Assembly: GCF_900142295.1 (NCBI RefSeq)
Contig: NZ_FSRL01000001.1
Span: forward strand, 496,001-560,000
Direction of reading: 5' to 3'
Length of the DNA stretch: 64,000 nt
Origin: Vannielia litorea
GTDB taxonomy: Bacteria > Pseudomonadota > Alphaproteobacteria > Rhodobacterales > Rhodobacteraceae
The notes under the pieces are model-generated. The model did no database searches. It had not been told where the DNA came from and saw only the letters and a program-made list of their open reading frames with translations. Positions 18,743-26,007 of the stretch are shown here, piece by piece (the first letter of the stretch is position 1; each line of letters begins with the position of its first letter). The translations under genes were made by a program, and so were the position numbers.

Positions 18743-19234
18743 TCAATAGGTTAGAGTGACCAGCACCGTATCGGAGTAGATACCGGCGGAGTAATTGCCC
18801 GCAGCAATGGTGCCGTAGACCGGGATGTTCTGCGGGGTGATTGCGGTCAGGTCGCCCTCCCAGATGTTCTCGTCGATACCGACCTCGTCTGTGTGCGTGG
18901 AATCCGAGAAGATCGAGTAGGGGATCGTTGCGGAGCCGGAGTCCGACATGTTGCGCGAACCACCCGATGACGCGGCACCGGCCCCGAGCTTGACCGACAC
19001 ATCGGTCTTGGCGGAGCTGCACACCACGTTGATCAGGCCGGGGATCGTCTGGCCTGCATCGGTGTTGGTGTCGATGCTGCCGAAGCCGAGCGCCGTCACG
19101 GCGGTGACGGTGCAGCTGTCGAGCACGATGGCGTTGACGGAGAGGTTGGTGGTTTTCTCGGCGGCTTGTGCGGCCCCCATGCTCATGCCCATGCCGACAG
19201 TGGCAGCACAGGCAAACTTAGCAAACTTGGTCAT
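18743..19234 (-). CDS. Spore coat U-domain major pilin (archaic chaperone-usher system)
   Basis: The 163-residue protein has a signal peptide ending MGAAQA|A and a single SCPU domain with a Cys pair (SCTVTAV... and VVCSSAK) and the C-terminal strand DTVLVTLTY. Its size and single domain suit a major fibre subunit that needs the usher and chaperone encoded next to it. The ATG at 19234 has AAGGGAA upstream. It is the first gene of the chaperone-usher run, preceded by a non-coding 325-base region that contains the cpaB terminator. Confidence 0.85.
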   Translation of the reverse strand: MTKFAKFACAATVGMGMSMGAAQAAEKTTNLSVNAIVLDSCTVTAVTALGFGSIDTNTDAGQTIPGLINVVCSSAKTDVSVKLGAGAASSGGSRNMSDSGSATIPYSIFSDSTHTDEVGIDENIWEGDLTAITPQNIPVYGTIAAGNYSAGIYSDTVLVTLTY

Positions 19235-19559
19235 GGCGTTCCCTTCCAGACAGACGGGGGAGCAAATCACGCGTGCCGGACCATCCAACAGCCACTCCAC
19301 CGAATATGTGTCAATTTCGCCCTGAAATTTTGGCTTTTATTTGGTCAACCTCGGTCGGTGTGGCGGTCAAGATTGGGTATTACTGTGTGACGAATGCATG
19401 CTTTTTGCGCCAATACACGTTTCGTGCGATTGCCTTGAATCACCCTTCAACCTGGCGTTGCCTATCTCATCTTTGGATTGAATGGAGCATCGGGAAGCGA
19501 AAAAGCCCGGCGCCTCGCGGGAGCGCCGGGCCTTTTGGCAAGTGATTTGGCGGAACGGG
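19235..19559. other. Non-coding region upstream of the chaperone-usher genes
   Basis: About 325 bases with lower GC than the neighbours and no credible gene. It holds the strong terminator of rcpC at 19500-19535 and, between 19240 and 19490, the likely promoter of the spore coat U gene on the minus strand. The terminator plus AT-rich segment indicate that the chaperone-usher genes are transcribed on their own. Confidence 0.55.
19500..19535. terminator. Bidirectional intrinsic terminator after rcpC
   Basis: GCCCGGCGC (19505-19513) pairs perfectly with GCGCCGGGC (19523-19531). Five A bases precede and four T bases follow, so on the minus strand the stem is followed by a T tract. It lies 25 bases after the rcpC stop and separates flp-rcpC from the chaperone-usher genes. 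Confidence 0.85.
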
Positions 19560-20393
19560 TCAGTTGGTGCAGGGGATCGGCTGCTCGATCACCTCGGCTC
19601 CCTTGCGGACCTTGGTGGTGCAGACGCGCTCCACCTCGACCTGGCGCACTTCCTTGTCCTTGATCCCGAGCAGGCGCTTCTGGTCGACCTCGACCTCGGC
19701 GGCCACGGTCTCGTCTTCCGCGCCAACGAGCGAGAGCGACAGGCGCCCGGTGCTCTGGGCCTGGGCCAGCGATGCCACCTGATCGGGCGAGATCGCCACG
19801 GTGACGGTGCGCGCAATCGACGGGCTGGAATGGCCCTGGTCGTAGGTCTGGTCCACCGCGATGAGCTTGATGCCCGCCTCGATGAGCTTGGTCACCTCGC
19901 GGCCTTCGATGCCGCCGGTCCAGTACACGTCGACCCGGTCACCGGGACGCAGGAAGCCCGACACGCCCGAGGTGGCGTCGACCTTGATGGCGAAGGCGCG
20001 CATGCCCTTGTCCAGGCGCGAGGTGATGCCTGCATCCTCGCCGGGTTCCGTCACCTTGGATTTCAGCACCGGCTCGAACTTGGACATCGCGGTGATGATG
20101 GTGCGCGGGTCCTTCCCGGCGGGAAAGAGATCTTCCATCTTCAGGTAGTGGCCTGCGGGCAGGCTGTCTTGCTGCCAGCGGATGGCAATGACGTCCTCGG
20201 GCATGAGGCGCTCGCCGTAGGCCTTGTTCTTGGACACCACGATCACGTCGACCGTGGGCTTTGCCTGTTGCTGCGCCGCGATCAGCGCATTGCGCTCGGC
20301 GGTCGTGCGGGCGAGATAGCCCTGCACCATGTAGGCGGCAAAACCCGCCAGGGCGACGCCGATCGCCAGAACCAGTGCGAAAACGATACGCAT
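19560..20393 (-). CDS. rcpC: RcpC/CpaB, periplasmic Tad pilus assembly protein
   Basis: The 277-residue protein has one N-terminal helix (residues 2-22), an SAF/beta-clip domain (about 45-110, with YGERLMPEDVIAIRW) and the RcpC/CpaB domain (about 115-215, with LRPGDRVDVYWTGG). CpaB is required for pilus assembly and works with the secretin. The ATG at 20393 is preceded by AAGGAAA. It sits after the two flp genes and ends in a strong terminator, so it is not directly linked to rcpA as in most tad operons. Confidence 0.93.
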   Translation of the reverse strand: MRIVFALVLAIGVALAGFAAYMVQGYLARTTAERNALIAAQQQAKPTVDVIVVSKNKAYGERLMPEDVIAIRWQQDSLPAGHYLKMEDLFPAGKDPRTIITAMSKFEPVLKSKVTEPGEDAGITSRLDKGMRAFAIKVDATSGVSGFLRPGDRVDVYWTGGIEGREVTKLIEAGIKLIAVDQTYDQGHSSPSIARTVTVAISPDQVASLAQAQSTGRLSLSLVGAEDETVAAEVEVDQKRLLGIKDKEVRQVEVERVCTTKVRKGAEVIEQPIPCTN

Positions 20394-20553
20394 GGTATTT
20401 CCTTTCTCACTTGCCACGGGTCGGGGGAAGAGGCGGAAGGGCCCCACGCGCCGCCCGAGAGTCAAACTTGCTCGTGATGCGTTTATTCCCGGTGAATCTG
20501 GCAAAACCGGGGCGGGGCGACGGCGCCGAGAAGAAATGTTCGCAAAAACGAAA

Positions 20554-20572
20554 CGCCGGCCAGGGGCCGGCG
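20554..20572. terminator. Hairpin after the second flp gene
   Basis: CGCCGGCC (20554-20561) pairs with GGCCGGCG (20565-20572). The minus strand continues with CGTTTCGTTTTTGCG, a T-rich tail. This suits an intrinsic terminator between flp2 and rcpC. Confidence 0.7.
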
Positions 20573-20621
20573 CGATTGTCTGCTCTCGCCCCGCGTCTTG
20601 CGGAGTTGGGCCGGTGCAGGG

Positions 20622-20807
20622 TCAGTACTGCTGGACTTCCATGCTGCCCAGCACGTTGCCGATGCTGCCGGACGTCTGGGTCGCGCCCTGGGCGATCATC
20701 GCGATGACCGCGATCCCGAGGCCCACGATGGCGGCTGTGAGAACGACCCAGTCGACCGTCACGGCGCCGGAGTCGTCGCGGGAGAAGCGGGAGAGAAATT
20801 TAATCAT
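20622..20807 (-). CDS. flp: Flp-type pilin (second copy)
   Basis: The 61-residue prepilin has a short basic leader, then the processing site DSG|AVTVDWV and a 20-residue hydrophobic helix (VVLTAAIVGLGIAVIAMI) followed by a short polar tail ending EVQQY. TadV would cut after the Gly. The start at 20807 is chosen because GAGGA lies eight bases upstream; an ATG at 20822 lacks a good site. It is one of two similar pilins in tandem, each followed by its own hairpin. Confidence 0.9.
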   Translation of the reverse strand: MIKFLSRFSRDDSGAVTVDWVVLTAAIVGLGIAVIAMIAQGATQTSGSIGNVLGSMEVQQY

Positions 20808-20968
20808 CGGTTTGTTCCTCATTGTGCCGTCCCACCTGTTGCCGGCGCTTGATGTCCTTGGTTTCGATCGTTGCGCTCAAATGCGGCGAATTGATGTTGC
20901 CCAAGGGGTATCTCCGGGACGTTCCGGACCGCAGCCGGGCCAACACTTGCGAGCAGCTGAAACGAGAA

Positions 20969-20997
20969 GGCCGCGCCTCCCTGGGAGAGGCGCGGCC
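20969..20997. terminator. Perfect 11-bp hairpin after the first flp gene
   Basis: GGCCGCGCCTC (20969-20979) pairs with GAGGCGCGGCC (20987-20997) around a seven-base loop, 26 bases past the flp1 stop. The minus-strand tail is only mildly T-rich. It probably gives a short, abundant flp1 transcript with partial read-through, or protects its 3' end. Confidence 0.6.
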
Positions 20998-21022
20998 CTG
21001 GCAACATAGGCGTGTGAGCCTA

Positions 21023-21226
21023 TTAGTCGGTGGAAGTCGGAACGCCCACGGAGACCGAAGCCACCTCGTTCGAGATGTTCTGGGCCAGGGTGTTCACACC
21101 GCCGGAGACGGAGGCGAGAACGGCGATGCCGAGGCCCACGATGGCGGCGGTCAGCACGACCCAGTCAACGGTCACGGCACCGTCTTCGTCGTTGCGGAAG
21201 TTCTTCACGAGAGTGAACAGTTTCAT
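21023..21226 (-). CDS. flp: Flp-type major pilin (first copy)
   Basis: The 67-residue prepilin has a leader MKLFTLVKNFRNDEDG, cleavage before AVTVDWV, one hydrophobic helix and a Ser/Val/Thr-rich tail ending VGVPTSTD, a plausible site for O-glycans. The GGAGG ribosome-binding site eight bases before ATG 21226 is strong. It is the first gene of the locus and follows a 370-base upstream region with a perfect palindrome. At mature positions 5 and 6 it has Asp-Trp where classical Flp pilins have Glu-Tyr. Confidence 0.93.
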   Translation of the reverse strand: MKLFTLVKNFRNDEDGAVTVDWVVLTAAIVGLGIAVLASVSGGVNTLAQNISNEVASVSVGVPTSTD

Positions 21227-21596
21227 AGTATATCCCTCCAAGGATTTCGCTCGTTTCCAGTGTCAACCAGGGCGGATCTTCTCGGGCCGGCCTCTGAAAT
21301 GGCCCGATCCCCGTCTCGGTATGGATGCTAATTAGCCCTCGGATTGGGGCATGAATTGGGCGTGCGTCGTACAATTTTGAAGCGCTTCAAAAAAAGCGTT
21401 GGGTGTCGAGTAACGCGCGGAAAAATAACGAAAATATAGTTAACGAGAGGTTGGCTTGGCTGGCGATTGCGTGCGCAGTGCGGCAAAATCACCGCGACCC
21501 GCCGCGATTGTTTCATGCCTTCTGGCCATGTGGCGCTGTTTTTGCGAGGCTCGGGCAAAACGATAACAACGTTATTGAGCAGGAAAGGCGCGAAAC
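21227..21596. other. Divergent control region between flp and the lytic transglycosylase
   Basis: About 370 AT-richer bases without a gene. They carry an 18-bp perfect palindrome (21375-21392) and, at 21440-21454, TTAACGAGAGGTTGG, which matches the CtrA consensus TTAA-N7-TTAA at six of eight positions. In Caulobacter, pilin transcription is CtrA-controlled, so this weak site deserves testing. No confident -35/-10 pair was picked. Confidence 0.5.
21375..21392. promoter_or_regulatory. 18-bp perfect palindrome (candidate operator)
   Basis: TTTTGAAGCGCTTCAAAA is a perfect inverted repeat with no spacer, about 150 bases upstream of flp1 and 205 bases upstream of the transglycosylase. The GAAGCGCTTC core resembles LacI/PurR-family operators. 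It could also form a cruciform or hairpin in the flp leader RNA. No LacI-type gene lies in the window. Confidence 0.55.
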
Positions 21597-22478
21597 ATGC
21601 GTCAGATGATGTTTGCAGGCCTCGCTGCGGCCGGTGTTTGCCTGTCCGGCCCTTCCTGGGCCGAGACCTCGGGGGCCTACCCCGACTTCACCTTCAAGCG
21701 TGTGAAGGCGGGCAAGGGGCTGCCCGGCAAGAGGATCACCGTGCAGATCGACCCCAAGGCCCAGGCCGAATACATCGCCGCGCGTCCGAATGCGCCGCAA
21801 AAGGGCGAGGGCGCGGAGCCCGCGGTGGCCACGGCAGGCGAGGGAGAGGTGATCACGGCCAGTGTCGACCCTGTGGCCCTGCCCGACGCGCCGACCTATG
21901 GCTGGTTCTGGACGGCGATCTCGCCCGATCTCAGCGCCAAGGCGCCCGGACGGCTCGACGCCGCGGTGCAGATGCTCAGCAACGGCCCCGAGGGTCAGAC
22001 GGTAAAGGCGCCCCGGCTCTCGCACATGAAGAAGATCTCCGACAAATATGGTGCCGAGATCCTGAAGGCGACCATCGGGACCGATGTGTCGCCGGCGCTG
22101 GTGCTGGCGGTGATCGGGATCGAGAGCTCCGGCAACGTGACCGCCGTCAGCTCTGCCGGGGCCCAGGGGCTGATGCAGCTGATGCCCGACACGGCGGCCC
22201 GCTTTGGCGTGACCGATTCCAACGATCCGGTGCAGAACATCAAGGGCGGCGTGGCCTATCTCGACTTCCTGATGAAGGAGTTCGACCGCGACCCGATGCT
22301 GGTGCTGGCCGGATACAATGCGGGCGAGGGCGCCGTTAAGAAGAATTCAGGGGTTCCGCCCTATGCCGAGACGCGCGACTATGTGCCCAAGGTGCTTGCG
22401 GCCTGGACGGTGGCGCGGGGGCTGTGCCTGACCCCGCCGCAGCTTGTCACCGACGGATGCGTCTTCGCAGGAGGCTGA
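21597..22478 (+). CDS. Secreted lytic transglycosylase (SLT domain)
   Basis: The 293-residue protein has a signal peptide (1-22, ending SWA|E) and a C-terminal SLT domain (about 145-265). The catalytic Glu is E176 in IGIESSGN, with the family segments AGAQGLMQLMPDTAARFGV and LAGYNAGEGAV. It cuts peptidoglycan, and transglycosylases of this kind often open the wall for pili or secretion machines. Residues 23-140 are a non-conserved region. It is divergent from flp1 and five bases before the HAD-UbiA gene, so it is the first gene of that operon. Confidence 0.92.
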   Translation: MRQMMFAGLAAAGVCLSGPSWAETSGAYPDFTFKRVKAGKGLPGKRITVQIDPKAQAEYIAARPNAPQKGEGAEPAVATAGEGEVITASVDPVALPDAPTYGWFWTAISPDLSAKAPGRLDAAVQMLSNGPEGQTVKAPRLSHMKKISDKYGAEILKATIGTDVSPALVLAVIGIESSGNVTAVSSAGAQGLMQLMPDTAARFGVTDSNDPVQNIKGGVAYLDFLMKEFDRDPMLVLAGYNAGEGAVKKNSGVPPYAETRDYVPKVLAAWTVARGLCLTPPQLVTDGCVFAGG

Positions 22479-22483
22479 GAGGC

Positions 22484-23920
22484 GTGGCTGACGCGAAACC
22501 GCTGGTGCTCGATGTCGACGGCACCTTCCTGAAGACCGACCTGCTGCTCGAGAACTTCTGGGCCGGGCTGGGGCGCGACCCTGTGGCGACGCTGGCCGTG
22601 AGCTTTCGGCATCTGCGCCACCCCGAGAAACTGAAGGCCGAACTGGCGCGAATTGCCCCGCTGCGCACCGACCTGATGCCGGTGAACCCCGATATCAGGG
22701 CGCTCGCGGTAAAGTCGAAGGCGGCAGGGCGCGAGGTGGTGCTTGCCTCCGCCTCGACCGAGCCGCTGGTGAAGCAGGTGGCCGCCGATCACGGGCTGTC
22801 GGACCGGGTGTTTGCCTCGACCACGGAGATCAATCTCAAGGGCAAGGCCAAGGCCGGCGTGCTGGTGGAGGCCTATGGCGAGCAGGGCTTCGACTATGCC
22901 GGCAATGCGCCGGTGGATGCCAAGGTCTGGGACCACGCCGAAAACGTGATCATGGTGGGCGAGCAGCCTTCGGTCGCCGCCCGCCTCGCCGCGAAGGGCC
23001 GCAACGTGGTGACCTATGGCGGCGGCTGGCGCTTTGCCGACCTCATGAAGGCGCTGCGCCCGCACCAGTGGGTGAAGAACGTGCTGCTGCTGCTGCCTCT
23101 GGTGGCGGCGCATCAGTTCAGCTGGGCGGCGCTGCTGCCGGTTCTCGTCGGCATCCTTGCATTCTCCTTTGCGGCCTCGTCGATCTACATCGTCAACGAC
23201 CTGCTCGATCTCGAGGCCGACCGGCTGCACAAGAGCAAGTGCAGGCGGCCCTTCGCCGCCGGCACGGTGCCGATCGGGGTGGGGATGATCATAGGGGTGG
23301 CGCTGGGGCTCTCGGCTCTGATCCTTGCCGCCGCGCTCAACTGGGCGTTCTTCGGGATCGTGGTGCTCTACATCGTCACCTCGCTGGCCTATTCGCTGAA
23401 GCTGAAGCGGATGCGCTGGGTCGATATCGTCGTGCTGGCCTCGCTCTACACCATCCGGGTGGTCGCGGGGGCCGCAGCGGGAGAGGTGGCGATCACCAGT
23501 GCTTTGCTGGTCTTCGTCTTTCCGGTCTTCATCACGCTGGGCTGCGTGAAGCGGATCACCGAACTGGCCAAGGCGGAGGATGACGAGCGGCTGCCCGGGC
23601 GCGGCTACGGGCGGCCCGACCGGCACGACCTGCTGAACGTGGCCGGGATCGGCGTGTTCGGGGCGCTGCTGATCTTTTTCATCTATACGCTGAGCCCGCA
23701 GGCAAAGGCGCTCTACCCGGATCGCTGGCTGCTTTGGGCGGCCATGCCGTTCCTCGCCCATTGGCTGATCCGGATGGTGCGGCTCGGCTGGCAGGGAAAG
23801 ATGGATTACGACCCCATCGTCTTTGCGGCCCGCGACCGGGTGGGGCTGGGCGTGATGCTCTTCACCCTGTCGCTGATGTTCTGGGCGGCGAAGCTCTGGC
23901 AGCAATGGTTCGGCGCGTAG
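22484..23920 (+). CDS. HAD phosphatase-UbiA fusion, probable decaprenyl-phosphate 5-phosphoribosyltransferase
   Basis: The 478-residue protein joins an N-terminal HAD-like domain (DVDGT at 10-14, about 1-190) to a polytopic UbiA prenyltransferase domain (about 195-478) with the metal-binding NDLLDLEADR near residue 237 and a second Asp-rich YSLKLKRMRWVD region. UbiA proteins of the Rv3806c type put phosphoribose from PRPP on decaprenyl phosphate. The HAD part could remove the 5'-phosphate, a step done by a separate enzyme in mycobacteria. This role is inferred from the convergent dprE1/dprE2 genes. The GTG at 22484 has AGGAGG upstream. Other UbiA substrates cannot be excluded by sequence. Confidence 0.8.
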   Translation: MADAKPLVLDVDGTFLKTDLLLENFWAGLGRDPVATLAVSFRHLRHPEKLKAELARIAPLRTDLMPVNPDIRALAVKSKAAGREVVLASASTEPLVKQVAADHGLSDRVFASTTEINLKGKAKAGVLVEAYGEQGFDYAGNAPVDAKVWDHAENVIMVGEQPSVAARLAAKGRNVVTYGGGWRFADLMKALRPHQWVKNVLLLLPLVAAHQFSWAALLPVLVGILAFSFAASSIYIVNDLLDLEADRLHKSKCRRPFAAGTVPIGVGMIIGVALGLSALILAAALNWAFFGIVVLYIVTSLAYSLKLKRMRWVDIVVLASLYTIRVVAGAAAGEVAITSALLVFVFPVFITLGCVKRITELAKAEDDERLPGRGYGRPDRHDLLNVAGIGVFGALLIFFIYTLSPQAKALYPDRWLLWAAMPFLAHWLIRMVRLGWQGKMDYDPIVFAARDRVGLGVMLFTLSLMFWAAKLWQQWFGA

Positions 23921-23974
23921 CGCGCGGCGGACCGCCCGAGCGGCTGGCCTCCTGCGACGGAGGGGGCTGCGGGG

Positions 23975-24718
23975 TCAGACCGAGAGCTTCTTGAAGATTG
24001 GCTCGGGAACGCTGCGGATGATGGCCATGATGTAGCGCCAGAAGAACGGCGTGTAGAGCACGTTGCGGCCCTTGCGCCCGGCCTTCAGCATGTGGGCAGC
24101 GACCTGCTCGGGGGAGGCGACAAGAAACATGCCCTCGACATCCCATGTCATGGCCGTGTCCACGAAGCCGGGCTTGACCGTCATCACATGCACGCCGGAG
24201 CGGCCGAGACGGTTGCGCAGGCCTGAGAGGTAGGTTGCAAAGCCTGCCTTGGCGGCGCCGTAGACGTAGTTGCCGATCCGGCCCCGGTCCCCGGCGACCG
24301 AGCCCACGCCGATGACGAGGCCCTTGCCGCGGGATTCGAGCCGGGGCGCGAGCATCTGCAGAAAGCGGGCGGGGCCGGTGAAGCTGTCGGTCACCGTGCC
24401 GTCGATCAGGGAAGGGTCGGCGTCGATGCTCTGTTGCGGGGGCATGGAGCCCACGAAGACCGCGCAGTTGATCGGGCCGTCACCGGCGAGGGCTTCGGCC
24501 TCGGCCAGGAGGGGGGCGAAGGTTTGCGCGTCGCGGGCGTCGAACCGGGCGGCCTTTGCGTTGGTTGCACCGCGCAGGGCAAGGTCGGTGGCCTGCGCCT
24601 CCAGATCGGGCATGTCGCGGCCGGCGAGCAGAAAGTTGGCGCCTTCAACGGCAAGATGGCGGGCCATGGCGCGGGCCATCGAGGAGGTGGCGCCGAGGAG
24701 TATCCAGGTTTCGGTCAT
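23975..24718 (-). CDS. dprE2: DprE2-like NAD(P)-dependent short-chain reductase
   Basis: The 247-residue short-chain dehydrogenase has the nucleotide motif GATSSMA at 9-15, Ser140 (GVGS) and the catalytic Y153-x3-K157 in YVYGAAKAG. The C-terminus RNVLYTPFFWRYIMAIIR followed by KKLSV matches the end of mycobacterial DprE2 closely, including the APxxFRYVM and IFRKL pattern. DprE2 reduces the 2-keto intermediate made by DprE1, giving decaprenylphosphoryl-D-arabinose. The start codon overlaps the dprE1 stop (ATGA), so the two are coupled as in mycobacteria. Confidence 0.88.
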   Translation of the reverse strand: MTETWILLGATSSMARAMARHLAVEGANFLLAGRDMPDLEAQATDLALRGATNAKAARFDARDAQTFAPLLAEAEALAGDGPINCAVFVGSMPPQQSIDADPSLIDGTVTDSFTGPARFLQMLAPRLESRGKGLVIGVGSVAGDRGRIGNYVYGAAKAGFATYLSGLRNRLGRSGVHVMTVKPGFVDTAMTWDVEGMFLVASPEQVAAHMLKAGRKGRNVLYTPFFWRYIMAIIRSVPEPIFKKLSV

Positions 24719-26007
24719 TTGGTGCTCCTGAGGCTCAGACGGCGGGTGAGATCGGTCTCGTAGCGGTGCTCGGGGTCCGCGGCGTTGACGGCGGCGGCCC
24801 AGTCGGAGAGCTCGGGGTACATGCCGGGGATGTCCTCGGCCCGCGCCACGGAGTCCTTGGCGAAATAGATGCGCCCGCCGGCGGCCTTGGTCTCGGCGAT
24901 GAGCTCCTGGATCAGCCCGCGGGTGCCGGTGCGATTGCGGAAATCGACCGCCAGCGTGTAACCCTCCATCGGAAAGCTGAGATGCCCAGCGCGGCCCGCA
25001 CCCATGCGTTTGAGCACCGCGAGCGGCGAGGCGAGGCCGGAACTGGCGATCGCTTCGAGCATCGAGCGCAGGGTGCCGCGCGCGGTCACGGGCACGACGC
25101 ATTGGAACTGGTGAAAACCCTGGCTTCCGTAGAGCCTGTTCCAGTCGTGGATCCGGTCGAGCGGGAAGAAGAAATCGTCGATCGGCTTGACCAGGGTGCG
25201 CCCGGCGGCCGGGACGCGGCTGTAGTAGAGCTTGTTGAAGAGCCGCACGACCGGCGCGGCCAGTGCCCAGCCGGGGGCGTTGAACGGCACCCTGCGGCCG
25301 CGTTTGGCGGACGGCACGAGGCCTGCGCCGGTTTCACCCTCTTCGAGGATGCCGCGCCCGAGGGACTCTCCCGTGGCGGTGGCGTCGATCCAGCCGACGG
25401 TATAGGTGGCCTCGCTCTCGTCGAGCAGATCGAGGAAGCTCTCGAGGTTTTCGGCGCGGCGCTCGGTGACCATCATCACGTCGACCTTGGCGCGGAGCAG
25501 CCTGAGCCGGGCGGAGCCGATCGGGCCGGTCTGGCCGAGGCCGCCGACGGTGGCGGCAAAGAGCGGGTCCTGCGGGGTGAGCACCTTGCCGGTCGCAAGG
25601 GTGATCTCCGTCACATGCTGGCCGAAGCTGCCTGCGCCATGGTGGTTCTTGCCATGCACGTCCATGGCGATGCAGCCGCCGACGGTGGCAAAGCCGGTGC
25701 CGGGCATGACGGCGGGCAGGAAGCCCCGGGGAGCGAGGATGCGGGCCAGGTCGGAGATGGTGGCGCCGGCCTCGACATGGATCACCGCTTCGGCCGCGTC
25801 GAAATCCAGGATCTTGTCGAGCCGCGCCATGATGACGGCGCGCCCCTCGCTCACCAGCGCGGCGTCGCCATAGGAGCGGGCGTTGCCGATGGCGGGGCCT
25901 TCGGTGGCGAGCGCGGCAAGCGCGGCGCTGCGTTCGGGGCGGGCGAGTTCACCCGTGGCAGAGAGCACGCGGCCCCAGCCTGTCCATGTGGTTTTCTTCC
26001 AGCTCAT
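24715..26007 (-). CDS. dprE1: DprE1-like FAD-dependent decaprenylphosphoryl-ribose 2-oxidase
   Basis: The 430-residue protein has an N-terminal FAD-binding PCMH domain (about 5-175) with RSYGDAAL at 44-51, GTGFATVGG and the strongly DprE1-like HGKNHHGAGSFG at 118-129, then an aldonolactone-oxidase-type C-terminal domain. The catalytic Lys in AKDS (K384) is kept. At the position of mycobacterial Cys387, the covalent target of benzothiazinones, the sequence reads GYTLAVDF, with Ala353. It oxidises the 2'-OH of polyprenylphosphoryl-ribose. It overlaps the downstream dprE2 and the upstream membrane protein gene. Confidence 0.9.
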   Translation of the reverse strand: MSWKKTTWTGWGRVLSATGELARPERSAALAALATEGPAIGNARSYGDAALVSEGRAVIMARLDKILDFDAAEAVIHVEAGATISDLARILAPRGFLPAVMPGTGFATVGGCIAMDVHGKNHHGAGSFGQHVTEITLATGKVLTPQDPLFAATVGGLGQTGPIGSARLRLLRAKVDVMMVTERRAENLESFLDLLDESEATYTVGWIDATATGESLGRGILEEGETGAGLVPSAKRGRRVPFNAPGWALAAPVVRLFNKLYYSRVPAAGRTLVKPIDDFFFPLDRIHDWNRLYGSQGFHQFQCVVPVTARGTLRSMLEAIASSGLASPLAVLKRMGAGRAGHLSFPMEGYTLAVDFRNRTGTRGLIQELIAETKAAGGRIYFAKDSVARAEDIPGMYPELSDWAAAVNAADPEHRYETDLTRRLSLRSTK

